DNA from: Oscillospiraceae bacterium | GTDB lineage: Bacteria; Bacillota; Clostridia; Oscillospirales; Ruminococcaceae | Reading direction: 5' to 3' | Length of the DNA stretch: 7,605 bases | NCBI GenBank assembly: GCA_017544185.1 | Contig: JAFYEQ010000382.1 | Coordinates: forward strand, 1-7,605 | Shown here: piece by piece, positions 1 to 6,833 of the stretch | Layout of the letters: each line of letters starts with the position of its first letter | Numbering within the stretch: the stretch's first letter is position 1 | The notes under the pieces: generated by a model | The model's database searches: none | Told to the model about the DNA's origin: nothing | Seen by the model: the letters and a program-made list of their open reading frames with translations, nothing else | Made by a program: the position numbers and the translations under genes

Positions 1-455
1 CCGCCCCAGATCCAGTGTGCCTCTATGGGGTATATGATGGCGGAGATCACTGCGGAATAGATACAATAGGAAATGAACTTTGTCCTCTCAGCCATAGCGC
101 CTGATACTATAGTAGCTGCCGTTGCACAGAAGACCAGGTTGAATACGAAGGACGAGAAATCGAAGTCACCGTAGCTGCTGAAAACGTCGAAGCCCGGCTT
201 ACCGAGGATACCTCCTATATCGGGGCCGCAAAGCAGTCCGTAGCCTATCGCTATGAACATCACAGTACCGATACAAAAGTCCATAAGGTTCTTCATGATG
301 ATGTTGCCGGCGTTCTTGGCTCTTGTAAAGCCCGTCTCCACCATCGCGAATCCTGCCTGCATGAAGAAGACCAGTGCCGCGCCTATCAGGTACCATATAC
401 CGAAGGCCTCCGAGCTCACGAGTTCTTTGACACTGCTGATAAGTTCTTCACTCAT
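1..455 (-). CDS. amt: Ammonium transporter Amt, N-terminal part (cut by left edge)
   Basis: Amt/MEP/Rh-family membrane channel that takes up ammonium; 151 complete codons are visible of a family usually 400 residues or longer, and the C-terminus lies beyond the left edge. The protein starts MSEELISSVKELVSSEAFG and has no obvious signal peptide. Four hydrophobic segments can be seen at about residues 17-39, 52-76, 103-122 and 128-145. Family landmarks are GFAMVETGFTRAKNAGN (35-51), the TM3 stretch ATIVSGAMAERTKF (114-127), and YPIEAHWIWGG at the window edge. Phe109 probably corresponds to the pore-gate Phe of E. coli AmtB; the pore histidines would be off the window. The ATG at 455-453 is chosen because GAGGAG lies 8 nt upstream and the nearest alternative ATG (463) runs into a stop after two codons. 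It is transcribed away from gltB, with its own promoter. A glnK/P-II gene or fused P-II domain may follow but cannot be seen. Confidence 0.96.
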   Translation of the reverse strand, partial: MSEELISSVKELVSSEAFGIWYLIGAALVFFMQAGFAMVETGFTRAKNAGNIIMKNLMDFCIGTVMFIAIGYGLLCGPDIGGILGKPGFDVFSSYGDFDFSSFVFNLVFCATAATIVSGAMAERTKFISYCIYSAVISAIIYPIEAHWIWG

Positions 456-463
456 AATGTCAT

Positions 464-469
464 CTCCTC
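464..469 (-). promoter_or_regulatory. Shine-Dalgarno site of amt
   Basis: GAGGAG on the minus strand with an 8-nt spacer to the ATG at 455. It fixes the amt start. It lies about 21 nt downstream of the long leader hairpin, so that hairpin does not cover it directly. Confidence 0.85.
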
Positions 470-490
470 AAAAATGAAATTTTAACTAGT

Positions 491-538
491 CAGGGCTGCA
501 TCGGATACATCATCGCATCTGACGCAGCCCCGTTGCTG
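491..538 (-). promoter_or_regulatory. Structured amt leader with two competing folds (candidate ANTAR-type RNA element)
   Basis: Read on the minus strand, the leader begins at about 540. Fold A is two adjoining small hairpins. The first is CAGC/GCTG (538-535 with 528-525) closing the six-base loop AACGGG. The second is CGTC/GATG (524-521 with 514-511, one G.U pair) closing the six-base loop AGATGC. Fold B is one strong hairpin: GGGCTGCGTC (530-521) with GATGCAGCCC (502-493), 10 bp with one G.U pair and an 18-nt loop, extendable to 12 bp by 532-531 with 492-491. The two folds share bases and cannot coexist. Fold B is not followed directly by a U-run, since the U-rich stretch starts about 10 nt later, so it is not a textbook terminator. 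Loop 1 has A1 and G4 as in ANTAR-protein targets; loop 2 has A1 but U4. The structure is visible; the role is inferred. Confidence 0.5.
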
Positions 539-546
539 TTGTGACC

Positions 547-575
547 ATTGTAGATCATAAAATGAAATTTGTCAA
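547..575 (-). promoter_or_regulatory. Sigma-70-type promoter of amt
   Basis: Minus strand: TTGACA (575-570), a 17-bp spacer, then TACAAT (552-547). The -35 box is perfect and the -10 box has five of six bases. The predicted start is near 540, giving a leader of about 85 nt. Such a strong core promoter on a nitrogen-uptake gene suggests that control is exerted elsewhere, for example in the leader. Confidence 0.8.
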
Positions 576-600
576 GGGGGAAATTGCATTTTTGGCAAAA

Positions 601-706
601 CAAATGAATTATTTTTCTGTAAAACTTGCAAAACATGGTAAAATATCCAAGAAAATCGGCATATTTTTCTTGGATTTGCAAGCTATAAATTATTAAAATT
701 CATTTG
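601..706. repeat. Nested inverted repeats between the two promoters
   Basis: Three pairs of perfect inverted arms lie inside one another. The outer pair is CAAATGAATT (601-610) with AATTCATTTG (697-706), 10 bp. The middle pair is CTTGCAAA (625-632) with TTTGCAAG (675-682), 8 bp. The inner pair is ATCCAAGAAAA (645-655) with TTTTCTTGGAT (665-675), 11 bp around a 9-nt loop. The outer and middle pairs have the same centre (653.5), while the inner pair is centred at 660. The left end lies about 25 bp upstream of the amt -35 box and the right end about 85 bp upstream of the gltB -35 box. No target-site duplication flanks it. It may be a regulator-binding region or a decayed small element; it is outside both predicted transcripts. 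Confidence 0.6.
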
Positions 707-746
707 GTATACATTTTTTCTAAACAAGCCCCGCAAACCTCCGCAT

Positions 747-760
747 GATCTGGGGAGATC
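747..760. repeat. Short inverted repeat upstream of gltB promoter
   Basis: GATCT (747-751) and AGATC (756-760) flank GGGG, about 32 bp upstream of the gltB -35 box. This is a plausible activator half-site arrangement by position, but it is short enough to arise by chance. Confidence 0.25.
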
Positions 761-791
761 TTCCAAATCATTCAAAAATGCAAGAAATCAC

Positions 792-820
792 TTGACAAGT
801 TGCAAAAAGTATGATATGCT
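792..820 (+). promoter_or_regulatory. Sigma-70-type promoter of gltB-gltD-purF, extended -10
   Basis: TTGACA (792-797), a 17-bp spacer, then TATGCT (815-820). The -10 box matches at four of six bases but is preceded by TATGA (810-814), the extended -10 (TG-N) motif, which compensates. The predicted start is near 827, leaving a leader of about 69 nt. A TTGCAA palindrome (800-805) lies inside the spacer. Confidence 0.75.
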
Positions 821-828
821 CTTATATA

Positions 829-860
829 GTGCAAGGGCGGCCACGTCAATGGGGATGTGG
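829..860 (+). promoter_or_regulatory. gltB leader hairpin with six-base loop (candidate ANTAR-type RNA element)
   Basis: CCACGTC (841-847) pairs with GATGTGG (854-860): 7 bp with one G.U pair, closing the six-base loop AATGGG (848-853). The loop has A at position 1 and G at position 4, the conserved bases in RNA loops bound by ANTAR-domain regulators such as EutV, NasR and AmiR. Just upstream is GCAAGGGCG (831-839), another A1/G4 six-base segment, but its stem is weak: only C832-G839 is clean, and GTG/CAC (829-831 with 842-844) needs a two-base bulge and competes with the main hairpin. No U-run follows, so it is not an intrinsic terminator. The main hairpin is clear; ANTAR control is inferred. 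Confidence 0.5.
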
Positions 861-865
861 ATGAG

Positions 866-890
866 CTCTTCGATATCCGATAAAGAGGTG
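866..890 (+). promoter_or_regulatory. gltB Shine-Dalgarno site, possibly masked by a weak stem
   Basis: AAAGAGGTG (882-890) lies 5 nt before the gltB ATG and is a strong ribosome-binding site. CTCTT (866-870) could pair with AAGAG (883-887) over a 12-nt loop and partly hide it. The site itself is firm; a five-pair stem with a long loop is weak evidence for control. Confidence 0.6.
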
Positions 891-895
891 CGATC

Positions 896-3800
896 ATGGA
901 CATCCATCAGGGATACGGACTATACGATCCTGCATTCGAGCATGATAACTGCGGCATTGGCGCGGTGATCGACATCAAGGGCAGGAAGACGGCTGAGAAC
1001 GTAGACAAGGCCTTAAAGATAGTACAGACCCTCGAACATCGTGCGGGCAAGGACGCAGACGGCAAGACAGGCGACGGCGTGGGCATACTCCTTCAGATCT
1101 CCCACAGCTATTTCTCCTCTCTCTACGACCTCCCCGATGAACGTGAGTATGGTATAGGCATGTTCTTTATGCCTAAGGACTACCAGCGTTCACAGAAGAT
1201 ATTCGAGAAGGTACTTAAGTCTGAGGGCCTTGATCTTCTGTTCTGGCGCAAGGTGCCCGTACATCCCGAGATACTCGGTGACAGAGCAAGAGAGAGCTGC
1301 CCCGAGGTATATCAGGCCTTTATAGATAAGCCCCGCAGCTGCGAGAAGGGCATCGAGTTCGACAGACGGCTCTACGTGGCAAGACGGATCTTCGAGAAGC
1401 AGGACAAGGATACATATGTATGCTCTCTCTCCGGCAGGACGATAGTATACAAAGGCATGTTTTTGGTAGGTGAGCTCCGCCGCTTCTATGACGACCTGAG
1501 CTGCGGACAGTACACCAGCGCCATAGCGCTCGTACACTCCCGCTTCTCCACCAATACCGAGCCCTCCTGGAAGCGTTCTCATCCCAACCGCCTTATGGTG
1601 CATAACGGAGAGATCAATACCATCACAGGCAACGTGGACAAGATGCTCTCCCGTGAGAGCATACTCCATTCTGATCATCTGGAGGAAAGGTTCCCGGATA
1701 TATTCCCCTTTATAGATGTAACAGGTTCCGACTCCGCAAGGCTCGATAATACTCTGGAGTTCATGCAGATGTGCGGCGTGCCCCTTCCTCTTGCAGTCAC
1801 CATGTGCATACCGGAGCCCTGGCAGCACGATGACAATATGTCGCGCGAGAAGAGAGCCTTCTATCAGTACTATGCGGCTCAGATGGAGCCCTGGGACGGT
1901 CCTGCGTCGATCATATTCTCCGACGGTGATATATGCGGAGCGGTGCTCGACAGGAACGGACTTCGTCCCTCGAGATACTATCTCACAGACAACGACGAGC
2001 TCATACTCTCCTCAGAGGTAGGAGCTCTGGCAATAGATCAGTCACATATAATAAAGAAGGAGCGTCTGCATCCCGGCAAGATGATCGTATGCGATACCGT
2101 GCAGGGAAAGATACTCTATGACGATCAGATCAAGGATGCCTTCGCCCACGGCAAGCCCTACGGCGAATGGATCGACAAGCACCTGTTGAGGCTCAAGGAT
2201 CTCAAGAGCCCGAACATGAAGACCATCGTCCATGACGGCGATGAGCTGCTGAGGCTCCAGAAGTACTTCGGGTACACCTACGAGCAGCTCTCATCCATCA
2301 TCATACCCATGGCAGAGAACGGCGGCGAGCCCATAGGCTCTATGGGTACGGACAAGCCTCTGGCAGTACTTTCCAAGAAGGATCCGCCCCTGTTCGACTA
2401 CTTCAAGCAGATGTTCGCACAGGTAACTAACCCTCCCATAGACAGTATACGTGAGAAGATAGTCACCTCCGCAGCTGTATACCTCGGCTTCAAGGGGAAT
2501 ATGATCCGCGAGGACGAGAACAACTGCAGAGTACTGAAGATACACAATGTGGTGCTCACCAAGGCGGATATGCTGAAGATCAGACATACCGCATCCGACT
2601 GGTTCAAGAGCGCAGACATCTCCATGCTGTATACCCCGGATATGACGCTGGAGCAGGCCATAAACGGTCTGTACGAACAGGCAGACAGAGCACATGAGCA
2701 GAATGCGGTGATACTTATACTCACCGACAGGGGAGCAGATAAAGATCATCTGGCGATACCCTCACTTCTGGCAGTATCAGCGCTCCAGTCCTATCTGGTA
2801 CGCACGAGGATGAACACGGCCATGTCCATCATCGTCGAGAGCGGTGAGCCCTGCGAGGTACATCACTTTGCTGCACTGCTGGGTCTCGGTGCAGGAGCTG
2901 TATGCCCTTACCTCGCTCTTGACAGTATACACGACCTGATCGCGAAGGGACAGATAGACAAGGACTACTCGCTGGCAGTGGATGACTATATCAAGGCGGC
3001 TGTATCCGGCATAGTCAAGATCGCAGCCAAGATGGGCATATCTACCATACAGTCCTATCAGGGCTCCAAGATATTCGAGGCGCTGGGACTTTCCAAGGAA
3101 GTAACAGAGAAATACTTCCCGGGCGTTATAAGCCGCATAGGCGGCATCGGGCTCAAGGAGATAGAGGAGCGATCCAGACGGCTCCATAAGAACGCCTTCG
3201 CCCCCAACGCCAATATCATACAGAACGCTCTTCCCGATGTGGGCTACCAAAGACGCAGAGCGGGAGGCGAGGATCATCTCTACGATCCCAGAGCCATACA
3301 TCTGCTCCAGCAGTCGGTATGGCGCGAGGATATGTCCCTCTTTGAACAATATTCATCCATAATAGACGGGGATGACAGACATATCACCATACGCTCCTGC
3401 ATGGAGCTGGTGTATGCAGATACGCCCATACCTCTCGAAGAGGTGGAGAGCGCCGAGAGCATAATGCACCGCTTCAAGACGGGCGCCATGTCCTACGGAT
3501 CTATATCCAAGGAAGCGCATGAGTGCATGGCTATAGCCATGAACCGCATCGGCGGCAAGTCCAACAGCGGCGAGGGCGGCGAGGACGACGAGAGGATACT
3601 TTCAAAGGGCACTGACAACGACAGATGCTCTGCCATAAAGCAGGTGGCATCGGGACGCTTCGGTGTGACCAGCGAATACCTCTGCTCCGCTAAGGAGATA
3701 CAGATAAAGATGGCTCAGGGCGCAAAGCCCGGCGAGGGCGGTCATCTGCCCGGCGGCAAGGTGCATCCCTGGATCGCAAAGACCAGGCGCTCCACTCCCG

Positions 3801-5371
3801 GCGTGGCACTGATATCGCCTCCCCCCCATCATGATATATACTCCATCGAGGATCTGGCGCAGCTGATATACGATCTGAAGAACGCCAACAAGGATGCGAG
3901 GATATCCGTAAAGCTGGTATCCGAGGCCGGAGTAGGCACTATCGCAGCAGGCGTAGCTAAGGCAGGCGCAGGACTGGTGCTCATATCGGGACACGACGGC
4001 GGCACGGGCGCTGCACCCTACTCTTCGATACACGGCGCAGGGCTCCCTTGGGAGCTGGGTCTGGCCGAGGCACATCAGACGCTGGTGCGCAACGGTCTGC
4101 GTGAGAGGATCTCCATAGAGACCGACGGCAAGCTCATGACAGGCAGAGATGTGGTCATAGCCGCTTGTCTGGGCGCTGAGGAGTTCGGCTTCGCTACTGC
4201 TCCGCTGGTGACCATGGGCTGCGTGATGATGAGAGTATGCGACCGCGATACCTGTCCGGTAGGCGTGGCTACACAAGATCCCGAGCTTCGCAAGCGCTTC
4301 AAGGGCAAGCCCGAGTACGTGATCAACTTTATGCGCTTCATAGCCGAGGAGATGCGCAAGCATATGGCAAGGCTGGGCGTGCGCATAGTGGACGAGTTGG
4401 TAGGACGCACAGATCTCCTCCGCCAGAAGGCGGACAGCACCATAGATCTGGACAAGATCCTGGGCCAGCCCGTGTATGCGGTACACCATGTAGCAGGATG
4501 CTCTGCGGATATGGAGCTGGACAAGACCATAGACGAGAGAGTACTGATACCCGCCTTCGAGCAGCGCAAGGGCAGCAAGGACGGTATACAGGTAGAGATC
4601 AGCAATCTTGACCGCACCTTCGGTACACTGCTCGGATCCTACATCACCCAGCACGGTATAGATCTTCCCGAAGACGGCTACGTGATAGACGCCAAGGGCG
4701 CAGGAGGACAGTCCTTCGGCGCGTTCATCCCCAAGGGACTTACCATAAAGCTGGAGGGCGACTCCAACGACTACTTCGGTAAGGGACTTTCAGGCGGCGT
4801 CCTGGCGGTATATCCGCCCAAGGGCTTCGGGCTCCCTCCCGAGGAGAACATCATCATAGGTAATGTGGCGCTCTTCGGTGCCACCTCGGGCAAGGCATTC
4901 ATAAACGGTGTGGCAGGCGAACGCTTCTGCGTGAGGAACTCTGGTGCCGATGTAGTAGTCGAGGGCACGGGCGACCACGGATGTGAGTATATGACAGGCG
5001 GTACAGCAGTCATACTCGGCGGGGTCGGCAAGAACTTCGCAGCAGGTATGAGCGGCGGCGTAGCCTATGTGCTCGACGAAGACAACGATCTTTATACCAA
5101 GCTCAACCGTTCGCTGGTAGGGTACTACCATGTTGAGACCGATGAGGACAAGCACAAGCTGACAAAGCTCATAGAGGAGCATATAAGATATACAGGCTCG
5201 CCTCTTGCAAGAAGGATACTCTCAGAGCTGGATGAGTATCTGCCGAAGTTCAAGAAGGTAATACCTCATGACTACAAGAGGATCACCGAGCTGACACAGC
5301 AGTTCATATCAGAGGGCGACGATGCCGAAGAGGCACAGGTCAAAGCGTTCGAACTGATGCGGAGAGGGTGA
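896..5371 (+). CDS. gltB: Glutamate synthase (NADPH-type) large alpha subunit
   Basis: Cytosolic large subunit of glutamate synthase (GOGAT). It hydrolyses glutamine, channels the ammonia and builds glutamate from 2-oxoglutarate. The 1491 residues are full length for the family. Domains in order: class-II glutamine amidotransferase, with catalytic Cys19 in HDNCGIG (an 18-residue propeptide would be removed), HSRFSTN (214-220) and HNGEINT (236-242); central domain, about 450-750; FMN-binding synthase domain, about 790-1180, with TGAMSYGS (862-869), GGKSNSGEGGE (886-896), KPGEGG (944-949) and SGHDGGTG (1031-1038); the 3Fe-4S cysteines C-x5-C-x4-C at 1109, 1115 and 1120; and the C-terminal GXGXG beta-helix, about 1235-1440. 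The ATG at 896 is the only choice: an in-frame TAA lies at 881-883 and a strong Shine-Dalgarno precedes it. It is first in the operon, 4 nt from gltD. All key residues looked for are present. Confidence 0.98.
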   Translation: MDIHQGYGLYDPAFEHDNCGIGAVIDIKGRKTAENVDKALKIVQTLEHRAGKDADGKTGDGVGILLQISHSYFSSLYDLPDEREYGIGMFFMPKDYQRSQKIFEKVLKSEGLDLLFWRKVPVHPEILGDRARESCPEVYQAFIDKPRSCEKGIEFDRRLYVARRIFEKQDKDTYVCSLSGRTIVYKGMFLVGELRRFYDDLSCGQYTSAIALVHSRFSTNTEPSWKRSHPNRLMVHNGEINTITGNVDKMLSRESILHSDHLEERFPDIFPFIDVTGSDSARLDNTLEFMQMCGVPLPLAVTMCIPEPWQHDDNMSREKRAFYQYYAAQMEPWDGPASIIFSDGDICGAVLDRNGLRPSRYYLTDNDELILSSEVGALAIDQSHIIKKERLHPGKMIVCDTVQGKILYDDQIKDAFAHGKPYGEWIDKHLLRLKDLKSPNMKTIVHDGDELLRLQKYFGYTYEQLSSIIIPMAENGGEPIGSMGTDKPLAVLSKKDPPLFDYFKQMFAQVTNPPIDSIREKIVTSAAVYLGFKGNMIREDENNCRVLKIHNVVLTKADMLKIRHTASDWFKSADISMLYTPDMTLEQAINGLYEQADRAHEQNAVILILTDRGADKDHLAIPSLLAVSALQSYLVRTRMNTAMSIIVESGEPCEVHHFAALLGLGAGAVCPYLALDSIHDLIAKGQIDKDYSLAVDDYIKAAVSGIVKIAAKMGISTIQSYQGSKIFEALGLSKEVTEKYFPGVISRIGGIGLKEIEERSRRLHKNAFAPNANIIQNALPDVGYQRRRAGGEDHLYDPRAIHLLQQSVWREDMSLFEQYSSIIDGDDRHITIRSCMELVYADTPIPLEEVESAESIMHRFKTGAMSYGSISKEAHECMAIAMNRIGGKSNSGEGGEDDERILSKGTDNDRCSAIKQVASGRFGVTSEYLCSAKEIQIKMAQGAKPGEGGHLPGGKVHPWIAKTRRSTPGVALISPPPHHDIYSIEDLAQLIYDLKNANKDARISVKLVSEAGVGTIAAGVAKAGAGLVLISGHDGGTGAAPYSSIHGAGLPWELGLAEAHQTLVRNGLRERISIETDGKLMTGRDVVIAACLGAEEFGFATAPLVTMGCVMMRVCDRDTCPVGVATQDPELRKRFKGKPEYVINFMRFIAEEMRKHMARLGVRIVDELVGRTDLLRQKADSTIDLDKILGQPVYAVHHVAGCSADMELDKTIDERVLIPAFEQRKGSKDGIQVEISNLDRTFGTLLGSYITQHGIDLPEDGYVIDAKGAGGQSFGAFIPKGLTIKLEGDSNDYFGKGLSGGVLAVYPPKGFGLPPEENIIIGNVALFGATSGKAFINGVAGERFCVRNSGADVVVEGTGDHGCEYMTGGTAVILGGVGKNFAAGMSGGVAYVLDEDNDLYTKLNRSLVGYYHVETDEDKHKLTKLIEEHIRYTGSPLARRILSELDEYLPKFKKVIPHDYKRITELTQQFISEGDDAEEAQVKAFELMRRG

Positions 5372-5375
5372 TGAG

Positions 5376-6833
5376 ATGAAAGACGGCTTTATGAGATACG
5401 AAAGGCAGGACGATCCCGTTCTGGAGCCTTTCGACAGGATAGGTACATATAGTTGTTTTCATGCTCATCTTGACGATAAGGCAAGGCAGGAACAGGCATC
5501 GCGGTGTATGAACTGCGGCGTGCCCTACTGTCAGTCGGGCGTGATGCTGGGCGGTATGTTCGCGGGGTGCCCGCTGGGGAACCTTTGCCCCGAGTGGAAC
5601 GCGCTCATAGCCCGCGGACTGTGGGACGAAGCAGCGGACAGACTGCTGCTGACCTCCTCCTTCCCGGAATTCACCGGAAGGGTATGCCCCGCACTGTGCG
5701 AAAAGGCTTGTACCAACGGCCTGCACGGTGATGCGGTCACAGTCAGGGAGAACGAGCTGGCGGTGATCGAGAAGGCCTTCGCCGGCGGACATATCAAGGC
5801 GTGTCCTCCCATAGAGCGTACAGGCAAGACCGTTGCGGTCATAGGCTCGGGACCTTCGGGCCTCGCCTGTGCCCAGATGCTCTGCAGGTACGGCCACAGC
5901 GTCACGGTATACGAGCGCGAGGACAGGCCCGGCGGACTGCTGATGTATGGCATACCGAACATGAAGCTCGAGAAGGATATAGTGATGCGCCGCATACACC
6001 TCATGGAGGAAGAAGGCGTAGTATTCAAGTGTGATACCGAGGTCGGCAAGGACGTATCGGCCGAGAAGATCATCTCGGGATATGATGCGGTAGTACTGGC
6101 CTGCGGCAGCACCGTCCCCCGCGATATCAAGGCGGAGGGCAGGGACGCCCGGGGGATATGGTTCGCAGTGGACTTCCTCAAGGCAGCGACCAAGGGACTG
6201 CTGGGAAATAAGACCTCGGGCAGCAAACATATGGATGCCAAGTACCGGAACGTAGTGATCATAGGCGGCGGCGACACGGGCAATGACTGTGTGGGCACCG
6301 TGATCAGACAGGGCTGCAAGGGCGTGATACAGCTGGAGATGATGCCCAAGCCTCCCGAGCAGAGGACGGCGTCCAATCCCTGGCCCGAGTGGCCGAAGGT
6401 GCTCAAGACAGACTACGGTCAACAGGAGAGCATCGCGGTGTTCGGCAGAGACCCCAGACTGTATCAGAAGACAGTCAAGCGCTTCATCGCAGACGATGCG
6501 GGCAAGCTCAAAGCGGTAGAGACCGTGAGCCTTTCATTTGCCAACGGTAAGCCCGAGGAGATCGCGGGCAGCGAGCAGATCGTACCTGCGGATATAGTCC
6601 TCATAGCAGCAGGCTTCGTAGGAGCCGAGACCACTGTCACATCGGCCTTCGGCGTGGAGCTCACCAAGCGCGGTGCAGTCATGACAGATGCAGGACGTTA
6701 CAGCACTAACGTTCCCAAGGTATTCACCGCGGGGGATATGCACAGAGGTCAGTCCCTTGTGGTATGGGCGATACGCGAAGGCAGGGACTGCGCTGCCGAG
6801 GTGGACGAGTTCCTGATGAGGAGCGGATCATGA
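5376..6833 (+). CDS. gltD: Glutamate synthase small beta subunit (FAD, NADPH, 4Fe-4S)
   Basis: Partner of GltB: oxidises NAD(P)H on FAD and passes electrons through Fe-S clusters to the GltB FMN. The 485 residues are normal length. The N-terminal Fe-S domain carries Cys44, 47 and 52 (CMNCGVPYC), Cys65 (GCPLGN), and Cys104, 108 and 112 (GRVCPALCEKAC). The FAD Rossmann motif GSGPSG is at 157-162, followed by ERxxRPGG and YGIPNMKL. The NAD(P)H motif GGGDTGND is at 297-304. NPWPEWPK follows, and the C-terminal FAD motif FTAGDMHRGQSLVVWAI begins at 450. The start at 5376 gives KDGFMRYER, matching the family's GF-x-YER opening; the next ATG (5391) would lose part of it. GAGAGGGTG at the end of gltB serves as Shine-Dalgarno, so translation is probably coupled. 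One oddity: Cys71 in NLCPEWN, where I expect an aliphatic residue. Paralogous GltD-like oxidoreductases exist, but adjacency to gltB settles the call. Confidence 0.97.
   Translation: MKDGFMRYERQDDPVLEPFDRIGTYSCFHAHLDDKARQEQASRCMNCGVPYCQSGVMLGGMFAGCPLGNLCPEWNALIARGLWDEAADRLLLTSSFPEFTGRVCPALCEKACTNGLHGDAVTVRENELAVIEKAFAGGHIKACPPIERTGKTVAVIGSGPSGLACAQMLCRYGHSVTVYEREDRPGGLLMYGIPNMKLEKDIVMRRIHLMEEEGVVFKCDTEVGKDVSAEKIISGYDAVVLACGSTVPRDIKAEGRDARGIWFAVDFLKAATKGLLGNKTSGSKHMDAKYRNVVIIGGGDTGNDCVGTVIRQGCKGVIQLEMMPKPPEQRTASNPWPEWPKVLKTDYGQQESIAVFGRDPRLYQKTVKRFIADDAGKLKAVETVSLSFANGKPEEIAGSEQIVPADIVLIAAGFVGAETTVTSAFGVELTKRGAVMTDAGRYSTNVPKVFTAGDMHRGQSLVVWAIREGRDCAAEVDEFLMRSGS

Larger units (their letters stand above)
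456..895. other. Divergent amt/gltB control region (440 bp, no gene)
   Basis: This spacer is markedly AT-rich compared with the GC-rich genes on both sides. It holds the amt Shine-Dalgarno site, leader and promoter (minus strand), nested inverted repeats (601-706), a small GATCT/AGATC repeat (747-760), and the gltB promoter, leader and Shine-Dalgarno site (plus strand). A 63-codon open frame on the minus strand (490-681) crosses the amt promoter and leader and looks fortuitous. I saw no tRNA, no clear terminator, and no convincing GlnR/TnrA box of the TGTNA-N7-TNACA type. Confidence 0.85.

Noticed and set aside
619..635. Partial match to a GlnR/TnrA box (TGTAA...AAACA)
   Set aside because: The right half-site does not fit TNACA at the required spacing.
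490..681. 63-codon minus-strand open frame in the spacer (starts MQIQEKYADFLGYF)
   Set aside because: It crosses the amt promoter and leader, has no good Shine-Dalgarno, and reads as translated AT-rich spacer with no recognisable domain.
896..907. Palindrome ATGGACATCCAT over the gltB start codon
   Set aside because: The loop left for a hairpin is too small for more than four pairs, and the bases are constrained by coding; probably chance.
849..962. Possible leader peptide starting ATGGGGATGTGG in the gltB leader
   Set aside because: No Shine-Dalgarno precedes it. It runs out of frame into gltB until a TGA about 65 bases past the gltB start, and has no run of regulatory codons.
3821..3827. 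Run of seven C bases in gltB, a possible slippage or frameshift site
   Set aside because: The reading frame continues correctly through the conserved SPPPHHDIYSIEDL motif, so there is no sign of a frameshift.
3602..4654. Long minus-strand open frame (350 codons) opposite gltB, and similar ones at 1190-1828 and 5340-6422
   Set aside because: They are shadows of GC-rich coding sequence: their translations are low-complexity and rich in Leu, Ala, His and Tyr, with no family motif, while the plus strand encodes conserved GltB and GltD motifs.
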